A stretch of DNA of 8,649 nucleotides, taken from positions 1-8,649 of the forward strand of contig JAFOCY010000185.1 of NCBI GenBank assembly GCA_017380995.1, given 5' to 3'. A program made the position numbers and the translations under genes. Origin of the DNA: Oscillibacter sp. Lineage in GTDB: Bacteria; Bacillota; Clostridia; Oscillospirales; Oscillospiraceae. How positions within the stretch are numbered: position 1 is the stretch's first letter; every line of letters starts with the position of its first letter. This document shows positions 1-6,465 of the stretch, one piece after another. Under the pieces are notes generated by a model that did no database searches, was not told the origin of the DNA, and saw only the letters and a program-made list of their open reading frames with translations.

Positions 1-164
1 GCGGCCACGGTCTTCTCCCAGTTGATAGCAGCGATCTTGTCCTTGGTAATGGCGTTGACGCCGCCCAGGAGGCCGGCAACGATCACGCAGGTAACAAACA
101 GCGTAACGGTCAGCTTGATGATATACTTAGGGTCCATATTGACCTTGGTCTTTTCAGTGCTCAT
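1..164 (-). CDS. rnfG: Rnf complex subunit RnfG, N-terminal part (cut by window edge)
   Basis: Only about the first 54 codons are present; the gene runs off the left edge. The protein begins MSTEKTKVNMDPKYIIKL, followed by one hydrophobic segment (about residues 16-38), as expected for the single N-terminal membrane anchor of RnfG. In the family this subunit carries a covalently bound FMN on a Thr in the extracytoplasmic C-terminal half, which is not in the window. The start is well supported: AAGGAGG lies 7 bases upstream, inside the end of rnfD, and the ATG overlaps the rnfD stop as ATGA. The assignment rests mainly on position after rnfC and rnfD, which is the normal rnfCDGEAB order, plus the anchor; the remaining sequence is too short to show a family motif. 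Confidence 0.85.
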   Translation of the reverse strand, partial: MSTEKTKVNMDPKYIIKLTVTLFVTCVIVAGLLGGVNAITKDKIAAINWEKTVA

Positions 165-1177
165 TTCGCTGCCTCCTTCTTATCGGATTTCACAACACCG
201 AAGCGGGTAGGCTTGGTGTACTTGTCGATCAGAGCGGTGCAGCAGTTCATGACCATGATGGAGTAGCACACGCCTTCGTTCAAAGCGCCGAAGTAGCGGA
301 TGAACACAGTCAGCAGACCGCAGCCAATGCCGTAGATGACCTGGCCCTTCTTGGTAACAGGGGAGGTGGCATAGTCGGTAGCCATGAAGATGGCGCCCAG
401 CATCAGACCGCCGCCGAACACGCTGTAGAGCATCCACTCGATGCCGCTGCCGGCCTTGGGGAACAGGAAGGAGAGCACGGCCACAGTGCCGATATAGGCA
501 ACAGGAGTCTGCCAGTTGATGACCTTGCGCCAGATGAGATAAGCGCCGCCCAGCAGCAGGGCAATGGCGGAAACCTCACCCATGGAGCCGCCGATGGTGC
601 CCATGAACACGTCAGTCACGGAGTAGGCAGCCTTCAGGCCCTCGATGTCGCCGCCCTTGAGGTAAGCCATGGGGGTAGCGGCGGTAATGACGTCCACGTT
701 GGAGCCCAGGACCGCAGCCTTATTGGCGGCAGGATCGATCCACTTGGTCATGGAGCCTGCATAAGAGGCAACCAGAGCGGCACGGCCGCCCAGGGCGGGG
801 TTGATGAAGTTCTTGCCAATGCCGCCGAAGAGCTGCTTGACAAAGATGATGGCGAAGAAGTCGCCGATGAGGATCTGCCAGTACTCTACGGTAACGGGGC
901 AGGTCAGAGCCAGGAGCATACCGGTAACCACTGCGGACAGGTCGCCCACGCTCTGGGGCTTCTTCATCAGCTTGCGGTACAGCCACTCAAAGAACACGCA
1001 GCCGATGACGCTGACGCCGGTCAGCAGCAGGGCGCGCATACCAAAGTTGAAGCAGCCGAAGATCAGCGCAGGGATCATGGCGATGATCACATCCAGCATG
1101 ATGGAGCGGGTGGTCTCACTGCCGCGGATGTGGGGGGAGGAGGTGGCAATGAGGTTCAGCTTTTTGTAGTCAGTCAT
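161..1177 (-). CDS. rnfD: Rnf complex membrane subunit RnfD
   Basis: A 338-residue integral membrane subunit of the ferredoxin:NAD+ oxidoreductase (Rnf), of normal length for RnfD/NqrB. It begins with a short cytoplasmic stretch (SSPHIRG near residues 14-19, typical of the family) and then has many hydrophobic helices. Conserved blocks include INPALGGRAALVASY (125-139), MATDYATSPVTKKGQ (265-279) and a C-terminal EGVCYSIMVMN segment (301-311). In the family an ApbE-type flavin transferase attaches FMN to a Thr in a motif usually resembling SGAT; here the equivalent is TAATPM (165-170), with Thr168 the expected site. The start follows AAGGAGG by 10 bases, and its ATG overlaps the rnfC stop by 4 bases, so translation is probably coupled. 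It also overlaps rnfG by 4 bases. The last residues, KKEAAK, encode the ribosome-binding site of rnfG. Confidence 0.96.
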   Translation of the reverse strand: MTDYKKLNLIATSSPHIRGSETTRSIMLDVIIAMIPALIFGCFNFGMRALLLTGVSVIGCVFFEWLYRKLMKKPQSVGDLSAVVTGMLLALTCPVTVEYWQILIGDFFAIIFVKQLFGGIGKNFINPALGGRAALVASYAGSMTKWIDPAANKAAVLGSNVDVITAATPMAYLKGGDIEGLKAAYSVTDVFMGTIGGSMGEVSAIALLLGGAYLIWRKVINWQTPVAYIGTVAVLSFLFPKAGSGIEWMLYSVFGGGLMLGAIFMATDYATSPVTKKGQVIYGIGCGLLTVFIRYFGALNEGVCYSIMVMNCCTALIDKYTKPTRFGVVKSDKKEAAK

Positions 1178-2547
1178 TTTGCGACGGCCTCCTTCTTCTC
1201 TTCTGCGGCCTTCTTGGCTTCAGCGGCAGCCTTGTCGGCAGCCATCTTGTCCTTTACCAGCTGCTTGCCGGTCTTGAACATATGGGTCAGGTGCATACGG
1301 GCGGGGCAGGCGTAGGCGCAGGCGCCGCACTCCATGCAGTCCATAATGTGGGCTTCGTTCAGCTCATCCACCATGCCCTTTTCGGCATACTGGTACATGA
1401 ACAGGGGCTCCAGGTGCATGGGGCAGGCGGCAACGCACTTGCCGCAGCGGATGCACTGGGGATTGGCAACCGTCTGCTCCTCCTTGTCGGCGAAGGCCAG
1501 CATAGAGCCGGTGCCCTTGCCAACGGGGATATCGCAGGTGTACTGGGCCATACCCATCATGGGGCCGCCGGCGATGATCTTATAAGTATTGTCCTTCAGG
1601 CCGCCGCACTCGTCAAAGAGGCAGGACACAGGGGTGCCGATGGGGCACTCCAGGTTCTTGGGCTCGATGACGCCGGAACCGGAAACGGTGACCACCTTGC
1701 TCACCACGGGCATACCCTTGGCGATGGCGCGGTAGATGGCGCAGGTGGTGTTCACGTTGAAAACAGCGCAGCCGATGTTGGCGGGCAGAGCGCCGGGGGG
1801 CACCTGCTTGCCGGTGACGGCCTGACACAGCTGCTTCTCACCGCCCTGGGGGTAGCGGCAGCGCAGAGGCTCCACTGCCACAGGGGCCTGGGTCTTGGCG
1901 ATGGTCTCATTGAGTTTGTTGATGGCGTCCTGCTTGTTCACCTCGATGCCGATGACCACCTTATCCACGCCAAACATCTTGGCCAGATACTTGCAGCCGC
2001 CGATGAACTCCTCGGTGCGCTCCAGCAGGGTGCGGTGATCGCCGGTGATGTAAGGCTCGCACTCCGCGCCGTTGATGATCACGGTATCCACCTTGCCGAT
2101 GCCGCCGGAAATCTTCACGTGAGTGGGGAAGGTAGCGCCGCCCATACCCACGATACCGGCGTTCTTCACGGCCTCGATCATCTCCTCAACGCTCAGGGCG
2201 TCGGGATCTGCGGGAGCCTGGACCTCTTCACTGAGAGTGTCCTGGAAATCGTTTTCGATGACTACGGCCATCATGTTGCCGCCCATGGAATAGGGGCGGG
2301 GCTCGACAGCCTTCACCTTGCCGGAAACGCTGGCGTGGATGGGAGCGCCGAGTCCGCGGAACTCACCGATCTTCTGGCCAACCTTCACCTCGTCACCCAC
2401 CTTGACCAGGGGAGTGCAGGGTGCGCCAAAGTGCATAGACATCGGGATGACCACCTCAGCAGGGGGAGGGAGCTGCTGGATAGCCTTTGCATTGGTCGCG
2501 GCCTTCATGTCATGGGGATGAACGCCGCCAAAGAAAGCGTATGCCAT
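1174..2547 (-). CDS. rnfC: Rnf complex NADH-binding iron-sulfur subunit RnfC
   Basis: A 457-residue peripheral subunit of the Rnf complex, which exchanges electrons with NAD(H) on the cytoplasmic side. The N-terminus has the GGVHPHDMK motif (7-15) and a barrel-sandwich-like region (about 30-85). A Gly-rich nucleotide/flavin-binding stretch, GIVGMGGATFPTHVK, lies at 131-145, followed by INGAECEPYITGDHR (158-172). Two [4Fe-4S] ferredoxin motifs follow: C365-C368-C371-C375 and C404-C407-C410-C414, both complete CxxCxxCxxxCP. The protein ends in a short Lys/Ala/Glu-rich tail (about 432-457), a low-complexity extension seen in varied forms in RnfC proteins. It is the first gene of the operon. Its start is set by GAGGTG about 7 bases upstream and by the conserved N-terminus. 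A promoter lies about 110 bases upstream, and rnfD overlaps its stop. Confidence 0.97.
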   Translation of the reverse strand: MAYAFFGGVHPHDMKAATNAKAIQQLPPPAEVVIPMSMHFGAPCTPLVKVGDEVKVGQKIGEFRGLGAPIHASVSGKVKAVEPRPYSMGGNMMAVVIENDFQDTLSEEVQAPADPDALSVEEMIEAVKNAGIVGMGGATFPTHVKISGGIGKVDTVIINGAECEPYITGDHRTLLERTEEFIGGCKYLAKMFGVDKVVIGIEVNKQDAINKLNETIAKTQAPVAVEPLRCRYPQGGEKQLCQAVTGKQVPPGALPANIGCAVFNVNTTCAIYRAIAKGMPVVSKVVTVSGSGVIEPKNLECPIGTPVSCLFDECGGLKDNTYKIIAGGPMMGMAQYTCDIPVGKGTGSMLAFADKEEQTVANPQCIRCGKCVAACPMHLEPLFMYQYAEKGMVDELNEAHIMDCMECGACAYACPARMHLTHMFKTGKQLVKDKMAADKAAAEAKKAAEEKKEAVAK

Positions 2548-2553
2548 TGTCTT

Positions 2554-2560
2554 TCACCTC
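2554..2560 (-). promoter_or_regulatory. Ribosome binding site of rnfC
   Basis: On the minus strand GAGGTGA sits 6-7 bases before the rnfC ATG (2547-2545). It is a reasonable Shine-Dalgarno match and supports the chosen start. Confidence 0.7.
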
Positions 2561-2659
2561 ATTTTTACTCGCAGATAGTCACCACAGCGTCCTTCCCCTG
2601 TCTCCGCCGTCCGGAGTCAAAAAAGGGCGCAATGATGCCACTACTACATACTGAAATTT

Positions 2660-2688
2660 ATTTTACACCTAACTTTCACGCTTGTCCA
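2660..2688 (-). promoter_or_regulatory. Sigma-A-type promoter of the rnfCDG operon
   Basis: Read on the minus strand, TGGACA (2688-2683) is separated by exactly 17 bases from TAAAAT (2665-2660). Both boxes differ from consensus by one base. The expected transcript start near 2652 gives a leader of about 105 bases before rnfC. The leader holds a small hairpin (CTCCG-GACGG-CGGAG, about 2602-2616), too weak to call a regulatory element. Confidence 0.75.
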
Positions 2689-2807
2689 GTATAACCGAAT
2701 CGATTGGGTCGAAAAAAATATATTTTGCAGGAATTTTCCTGGAGCTTTCAGCGGATTCAGACCCCCGTTTCATAAAAGCCGGGGCAGACGGCTCCATTTC
2801 CTGCCAC

Positions 2808-2836
2808 TTGCCAACCCAGGCGGCTCATGCTATACT
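2808..2836 (+). promoter_or_regulatory. Sigma-A-type promoter of the DUF975 gene
   Basis: TTGCCA (2808-2813), a 17-base spacer, and TATACT (2831-2836). Both boxes are close to consensus. The expected start is near 2843, giving a short leader of about 25 bases before the ATG at 2868. Confidence 0.72.
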
Positions 2837-2867
2837 ACCTTATTATATATGCAACGGAGGCCCCTAA

Positions 2868-3659
2868 ATGAACCCTGAACACATCGACCGCAGACGGTTA
2901 AAGTCTGATATGAAGTCCGTTGTCCGCAGCGCCCAGGTAGGCGCCCGGGCTATGACGGCCTTGTACTTATCCTTAAGTCTCATTCTATCCCTGCTCAGCT
3001 ACGTAGGCTCCGCCCGGGGCGGCGCCCTTTCCGTCTTCCTCTCCATCCTCACCACCCTGGTGAGCCTGGTACTGGGAGCCGGCTTTGTGATGTACTGCAT
3101 GGCCATCCTCCGGGGGGAGCGGGCGGAGTACCTCTCCCTCTTTGACGGGTTTTCCATCGCCGGAAAGTTCATCGCGCTGTACATCGTCCAGATCTCCCTG
3201 ATCACCCTGTGGTCCATGCTCTTTGTGGTGCCGGGCATCATCGCCATGTACCGCTACCGCTTCGCCGAGTACAACCTTTACGAAAACCCGGACCTTGGCG
3301 TTTTTCAGGCCCTGGACATGAGCAAGCGCCAGACCATGGGCTATAAAATGCAGCTTTTCATGCTGGATGTGAGCTACTTTGGCTGGTCCTGCCTTGCCTC
3401 GCTGCCGGTGATGGCAGAGAGCTATCTTTACTCCTTTGAAATGGTGGCCGTGGAGCTTGGCTCCGCCCCCTTCCTCCCGGTCCTCTCTGACAGACAGTAC
3501 CTGATCTGGATGCTCATTACCGGACTCTGGCGCATTGGCGTGTCCCTGTTCTATCTGCCGCAATACCAGTGCACCGAGCTTGGCTACTACGAAACCGCCA
3601 AGTCCACCTCCGGTATCGACCCCAACCAGTTCTGCGCCCCCGCCCCCGATGGGCTGTAA
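2868..3659 (+). CDS. DUF975 family membrane protein of unknown function
   Basis: A 263-residue multi-pass membrane protein. Hydrophobic segments lie at about 29-47, 56-80, 101-128, 163-182 and 209-232. The central part, RYRFAEYNLYENPDLGVFQA (129-148), followed by LDMSKRQTMGYK and LFMLDVSYFGW, matches the pattern I know from the DUF975 family of Firmicutes: a Tyr-rich loop, an 'ENP' motif, 'A..xSK..M.G.K' and a following 'L..S..GW' helix. The C-terminal helix ends in PQYQCTELGYYE, like the family's 'PY...t.a.fY'. No enzymatic residues are evident and the family function is not known. GGAGG lies 7 bases before the ATG. The gene stands alone: its own promoter is upstream and a strong terminator begins about 30 bases after the stop. 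Nothing ties it functionally to rnf, although the two are divergent. Confidence 0.85.
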   Translation: MNPEHIDRRRLKSDMKSVVRSAQVGARAMTALYLSLSLILSLLSYVGSARGGALSVFLSILTTLVSLVLGAGFVMYCMAILRGERAEYLSLFDGFSIAGKFIALYIVQISLITLWSMLFVVPGIIAMYRYRFAEYNLYENPDLGVFQALDMSKRQTMGYKMQLFMLDVSYFGWSCLASLPVMAESYLYSFEMVAVELGSAPFLPVLSDRQYLIWMLITGLWRIGVSLFYLPQYQCTELGYYETAKSTSGIDPNQFCAPAPDGL

Positions 3660-3664
3660 ACAGA

Positions 3665-3686
3665 AAAAAGACCGCCCGAAAGCGGG
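3665..3686 (-). terminator. Second, small terminator hairpin for minus-strand transcripts
   Basis: Read on the minus strand, CCCG-CTTT-CGGG (3686-3675) is followed a few bases later by a run of six T (about 3670-3665). It lies just beyond the larger bidirectional hairpin and may act as a backup stop for the methyltransferase transcript. The stem is only 4 bp, so confidence is modest. Confidence 0.4.
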
Positions 3687-3690
3687 ATTT

Positions 3691-3729
3691 AAAAACAGCC
3701 AGGCTGCATTTTGCAGCTTGGCTGTTTTC
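3691..3729. terminator. Strong bidirectional intrinsic terminator
   Basis: A near-perfect hairpin: CAGCCAGGCTGCA pairs with TGCAGCTTGGCTG (13 bp, one G-T wobble) around a 3-base loop. It is flanked by AAAAA on the left and TTTT on the right, so it can end transcription from both sides: the DUF975 gene on the plus strand and the methyltransferase on the minus strand. Confidence 0.85.
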
Positions 3730-3792
3730 ATTGGTCGTATTGCTCAGCAGCGCACTTGTACCCATTTGATAAATTTCAAATCGGTTCCTGCA

Positions 3793-4548
3793 TCATTTCT
3801 TTGCGATCACAATCGGCTGATAAAAACCGGTTTCTTCCGGGAACTTCCAAACCACTTCACTGCAGCCATTGGCCATCAACAAGCTTGTCAGCTCCTCTCT
3901 GCGCGTTGCTCTGTATTCACAGTCAAACTTATTTACCTGCAGCGTATCTTCATCGTCAATGATGTACTGCGTAAGTTTATAATGTTCGTCGTTCCACACC
4001 CAGGTTTGGAAGGACACTCTCTGCCCCTTGGCAGTTTTATGGATATAGGGTGGAGAATACGGCGGTTTTTCCTGGAGAAGCGCATCATAATCTCTGATGC
4101 TGGCAACAAACATACCGCCCGGCACAATTTGATTCGTGATGCTCTTGACCGCAGCTTCCAGTGCGTCCTTTGAGAGCATATGGGGCAGCGCATTATCCAT
4201 GCAAATCACAATGTCAAACTGTTCCGAAAAAGCCTCCGCTAAAGCACAAAAGTCAGCGTGTTTGAAAGGAATCTTCACGTGGTTCTTTGCCGCTCGTTCT
4301 TTTGCTTCCTCTATTTCTCCATCGCTAATATCCGAAGCAGTTACGGAATATCCAAGCGTAGCAAGTCCGATCGCCTGTGTGCCTATTCCACAGGCACAAT
4401 CAAGGATATTTGCTGTTTTGTCAAATCCATTCTCATGAAAGAGGTCGTTCAAAATAACAGCTTGTTCATGTGTTGTAGATTGCCAATCAAGAAACAGCTT
4501 ATCATAGTGAGAAGCCAAGTTATCATAAAAAGTCTGTGTGATATCCAT
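3793..4548 (-). CDS. Class I SAM-dependent methyltransferase, substrate unknown
   Basis: A 251-residue soluble protein. Residues 48-63 (ILDCACGIGTQAIGLA) are the SAM-binding motif I (the DxGCGxG type, here D-C-A-C-G-I-G). ASDIS at 71-75 is the strand-2 acidic loop, HADFC (97-101) the adenine-contact region, and FDIVICMDNALPHML (111-125) the post-strand-4 motif. The DNALPH part recalls small-molecule N-methyltransferases such as the glycine/sarcosine type, but I cannot name the substrate. A longer reading frame opens at 4620; I chose the ATG at 4548 because GGAAGGGAG lies 8 bases upstream and MDITQTFYDNLASHYD is a typical family N-terminus. GC is clearly lower than in the neighbours: two 60-base lines I counted gave 38% and 43%, against 68% for a line in recR. 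This suggests horizontal acquisition. It appears monocistronic, with hairpins on both sides. Confidence 0.85.
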   Translation of the reverse strand: MDITQTFYDNLASHYDKLFLDWQSTTHEQAVILNDLFHENGFDKTANILDCACGIGTQAIGLATLGYSVTASDISDGEIEEAKERAAKNHVKIPFKHADFCALAEAFSEQFDIVICMDNALPHMLSKDALEAAVKSITNQIVPGGMFVASIRDYDALLQEKPPYSPPYIHKTAKGQRVSFQTWVWNDEHYKLTQYIIDDEDTLQVNKFDCEYRATRREELTSLLMANGCSEVVWKFPEETGFYQPIVIAKK

Positions 4549-4619
4549 GCGGACAGCTCCCTTCCATCTTCGTATTGGCCGTTTTGCTTCCATATGATCA
4601 CGCAAAAGCAAATGATACA

Positions 4620-4657
4620 AGAACAGCCACAGCGGAGCAAGCCACTGTGACTGTTCT
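4620..4657 (-). terminator. Imperfect hairpin after recR, possible terminator
   Basis: AGAACAG-C-CACAG (4620-4632) pairs with CTGTG-A-CTGTTCT (4645-4657): 12 bp with one mismatch and a 12-base loop. It lies about 40 bases after the recR stop, so it may end the rpe-recR transcript. The T-run on the minus-strand side is poor (TTCTTGTATCATTTGC), so it could instead be a regulatory hairpin in the leader of the methyltransferase. Confidence 0.45.
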
Positions 4658-4694
4658 CTGTTTTACGAAAACCGTCAGTTTCCGCGGCCGTTTG

Positions 4695-5294
4695 TTACAG
4701 TTCTCTTCGCCCCTCCAGGGCCCGCATGAGGGTAGCCTCGTCTGTAAATTCCAGATGTCCGCCCACGGGAATGCCGTAGGCCAGGCGGGTGACCTTTACG
4801 TCGAAGGGCTTGAGGAGCCGGGCAATATACATGGCGGTAGCCTCTCCCTCCGTATCGGGATTGGTGGCCATGATAACCTCCTTTACATCTCCCTTGGCCA
4901 CCCGCTCCACCAAGGGCTTTACCGCAATATCGTCAGGCCCAACATGGTTCATGGGCGAGATGACTCCGTGGAGCACATGGTAATGGCCGTTGTACTCCCG
5001 GCTGCGCTCGATGGCGGCAACATCCCTGGGGGAAGCCACCACGCACACAACGCTGCCGTCCCGCTTGGGAGAGGCACATACCGGGCAGAGGCCGCCGGCG
5101 GTGAAGTTCTGGCACACCGGGCAGGTGGTCACATTGCGCTTGGCATCCAGAATGGCGTTTGCAAACTCCTCCGCCTCCTCCTGGGGAAGCCCCAGGACAA
5201 AGAACGCCAGCCGCTGGGCGGATTTGCCGCCGATACCCGGCAGGCGGGCAAACTGCTCAGTGAGCTTTTCCAAAGGCGCGGGAAAATACTCCAT
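4695..5294 (-). CDS. recR: Recombination mediator protein RecR
   Basis: A 199-residue cytoplasmic DNA-repair protein, full length for RecR. With RecF and RecO it loads RecA on SSB-coated single-stranded DNA at gaps. An N-terminal helix-hairpin-helix region, ARLPGIGGKSAQRLAF, lies at 16-31. The C4 zinc finger is C58-x2-C61-x8-C70-x2-C73. The Toprim region runs from about 80, with SRE/YNGHYHVLHG (98-110), ATNPDTEGEATAMYI (143-157) and the C-terminal GIPVGGHLEFTDEATL (174-189). The start follows a GAGGG-TAAGG purine stretch that overlaps the end of rpe, and the rpe stop is 4 bases upstream, so the two are probably translationally coupled. RecR is more often found after dnaX and a YbaB-type gene; pairing with rpe is less usual. 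Confidence 0.97.
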   Translation of the reverse strand: MEYFPAPLEKLTEQFARLPGIGGKSAQRLAFFVLGLPQEEAEEFANAILDAKRNVTTCPVCQNFTAGGLCPVCASPKRDGSVVCVVASPRDVAAIERSREYNGHYHVLHGVISPMNHVGPDDIAVKPLVERVAKGDVKEVIMATNPDTEGEATAMYIARLLKPFDVKVTRLAYGIPVGGHLEFTDEATLMRALEGRREL

Positions 5295-5298
5295 TTCC

Positions 5299-5943
5299 TT
5301 ACCCTCTCAGCTCCGCGATCCGCTGGGGGATGTCCGCGGCGCCGTAAACAGCGCTGCCGGCCACCAGCACATTTGCGCCCGCCTCGATGCAGGTCTTGTA
5401 GGTGTCCGGGCCCACGCCGCCGTCCACCTCCAGCTCGCAGGCAGGGTTCTTTTCATTGATCCACGCGCGCAGCTGGCGGACCTTGGGCATCATGTTTTCC
5501 ATAAAGCTCTGGCCGCCAAAGCCCGGCTCCACCGTCATCACCAGGATCAGCTCCACCTTCTCCAGGAAGGGAAGGGCGGCTTCGGCAGGGGTATTGGGCT
5601 TGAGAACGATACCGGCCTTCTTCCCCTTGGCATGGATGAGGTCGATACAGCGGTGGGTATTCTCCTCGGTGTCGGACTCCACGTGAACTGTCACAAGGTC
5701 CGCACCGGCGTCGCAAAACTGCTCCACATACCGCACAGGCTCCACGATCATCAAATGCACATCCAGAGGCAGGGAAGTGGTGGGCTTAATGGCCTTTACC
5801 ACGGGAATACCGATGGTGATATTGGGAACAAAGCATCCGTCCATCACATCCACATGGACGTAATCAGCGGCGGAGATCCGGGCAATGTCCCGCTCCAGGT
5901 TGGCAAAGTCGGCAGAAAGGATAGAGGGCGAGATCTTGATCAT
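5299..5943 (-). CDS. rpe: Ribulose-phosphate 3-epimerase
   Basis: A 214-residue TIM-barrel enzyme that interconverts ribulose 5-phosphate and xylulose 5-phosphate in the non-oxidative pentose phosphate pathway (cytoplasm). It begins MIKISPSILSADFANL (1-16), the classic family start. Expected metal/catalytic residues are in place: H30 and D32 in HVDVMDGCFVPN, H63 in DVHLMIVEP and D174 in LEVDGGV. The phosphate-binding loops MTVEPGFGGQSF (136-147) and VAGSAVYG (194-201) are also present. An in-frame ATG 18 bases further upstream exists, but AGAGG lies 7 bases before the ATG at 5943, and the family N-terminus starts here. recR follows after 4 bases. Only a weak promoter candidate (TTGCTT, 17 bases, TACACT) is visible upstream, in the short region shared with trxA. 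Confidence 0.97.
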   Translation of the reverse strand: MIKISPSILSADFANLERDIARISAADYVHVDVMDGCFVPNITIGIPVVKAIKPTTSLPLDVHLMIVEPVRYVEQFCDAGADLVTVHVESDTEENTHRCIDLIHAKGKKAGIVLKPNTPAEAALPFLEKVELILVMTVEPGFGGQSFMENMMPKVRQLRAWINEKNPACELEVDGGVGPDTYKTCIEAGANVLVAGSAVYGAADIPQRIAELRG

Positions 5944-6043
5944 AACAGAACCTCTTTTCATAAAATTTTATGATAGGTCCAGTGTAACAAAGGGCGCGGG
6001 GAAAAGCAACGGTAGAATTTTCTGCCGGGTGTTGCAAAAGCCT

Positions 6044-6072
6044 CTGTATCAGAAGAAAAAACGTGGTATAAT
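6044..6072 (+). promoter_or_regulatory. Extended -10 promoter of trxA
   Basis: A perfect TATAAT (6067-6072) directly preceded by TGG (6064-6066), which fits the TGn extended -10 element. The -35 is weak: CTGTAT at 6044-6049 with a 17-base spacer. The start should lie near 6079, about 30 bases before the ATG. Confidence 0.75.
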
Positions 6073-6094
6073 AATATCAATAAAAAGAAAACGA

Positions 6095-6100
6095 AAGGAG
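6095..6100 (+). promoter_or_regulatory. Ribosome binding site of trxA
   Basis: AAGGAG ends 8 bases before the ATG at 6109. It is a strong Shine-Dalgarno site consistent with high expression of thioredoxin. Confidence 0.8.
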
Positions 6101-6108
6101 ACTTTCCT

Positions 6109-6426
6109 ATGTCTGTTAAACACCTGACCACTGCCGAGTTTGACGCTGTTGTGGATAACGCCCCCCTGACCCTGGTTGATTTCTGGGCCACCTGGTGCGG
6201 TCCCTGCCGGATGGTGGGTCCCGTCATCGAAAAGCTGGGAGAAAAATACCAGGATACCGCCGTCATCGCCAAGGTGGATGTGGATGCGGAGCCTGACCTG
6301 GCCCGCCGCTTTGGCATCATGAGTATCCCCACAGTGGTATTTTTGAAAAACGGCAAAGAATTTGAGCGTCTGGTGGGCGTCCAGAACCCCCAGGTCTATA
6401 TGGATATTCTGGATAAAAATCTGTAA
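6109..6426 (+). CDS. trxA: Thioredoxin
   Basis: A 105-residue cytoplasmic disulfide reductase of normal thioredoxin length and domain. The active site WCGPC is at 29-33 (C30 and C33), preceded by LVDFWAT, with D24 the usual buried Asp. The cis-Pro is P74 in GIMSIPTVVF, followed by the Gly-rich turn LKNGKEFERLVG (79-90). It probably receives electrons from thioredoxin reductase, which is not in the window, and reduces ribonucleotide reductase, peroxiredoxins and other proteins. It is a single-gene unit, with its own extended -10 promoter and a strong terminator 9 bases after the stop. Divergent from rpe. Confidence 0.98.
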   Translation: MSVKHLTTAEFDAVVDNAPLTLVDFWATWCGPCRMVGPVIEKLGEKYQDTAVIAKVDVDAEPDLARRFGIMSIPTVVFLKNGKEFERLVGVQNPQVYMDILDKNL

Positions 6427-6434
6427 GCGCTGTT

Positions 6435-6465
6435 CCCCGGAGGCCACGACCTCCGGGGATTTTTT
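6435..6465 (+). terminator. Intrinsic terminator of trxA
   Basis: CCCCGGAGG (6435-6443) pairs with CCTCCGGGG (6450-6458) around a 6-base loop, followed by A and six T (6460-6465). The T-run overlaps the stop codon of the convergent regulator gene. There is no T-run on the minus-strand side, so it acts mainly for trxA. Confidence 0.92.

Larger units (their letters stand above)
2548..2867. other. Divergent intergenic region between rnfC and the DUF975 gene
   Basis: This 320-base stretch has no credible gene. It holds two divergent promoters, the rnf leader, and an AT-rich central part (about 2700-2790) including an A-run and the sequence aatatatttt. A 5-bp stem, CCCCG/CGGGG with a 12-base loop, occurs at about 2763-2784 and may be chance. 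The region between the two -35 boxes (2689-2807) is long enough for an activator or repressor site, but no clear operator is visible. Confidence 0.6.

Noticed and set aside
2602..2650. Possible riboswitch or attenuator in the rnfC leader
   Set aside because: Only a 5-bp stem and a T-run preceded by a 3-bp GGC/GCC pair are visible; no known riboswitch core motif is present.
1282..2694. Long (470-codon) open frame on the plus strand opposite rnfC
   Set aside because: It is an antisense shadow of rnfC: the composition is His/Gly/Ala/Leu-rich with no recognisable domain, and rnfC has complete motifs in the opposite frame.
2985..3731. 248-codon minus-strand frame opposite the DUF975 gene
   Set aside because: A shadow of the GC-rich membrane-protein gene; low-complexity sequence, no RBS, and it runs through the bidirectional terminator.
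3691..4657. Mobile element around the methyltransferase, based on the two flanking hairpins
   Set aside because: The hairpins share only about seven bases, there is no transposase or target-site duplication, and each is better explained as a terminator.
4575..5973. Two long plus-strand frames opposite recR and rpe
   Set aside because: Both overlap complete, clearly recognised recR and rpe genes on the minus strand and show no domain of their own.
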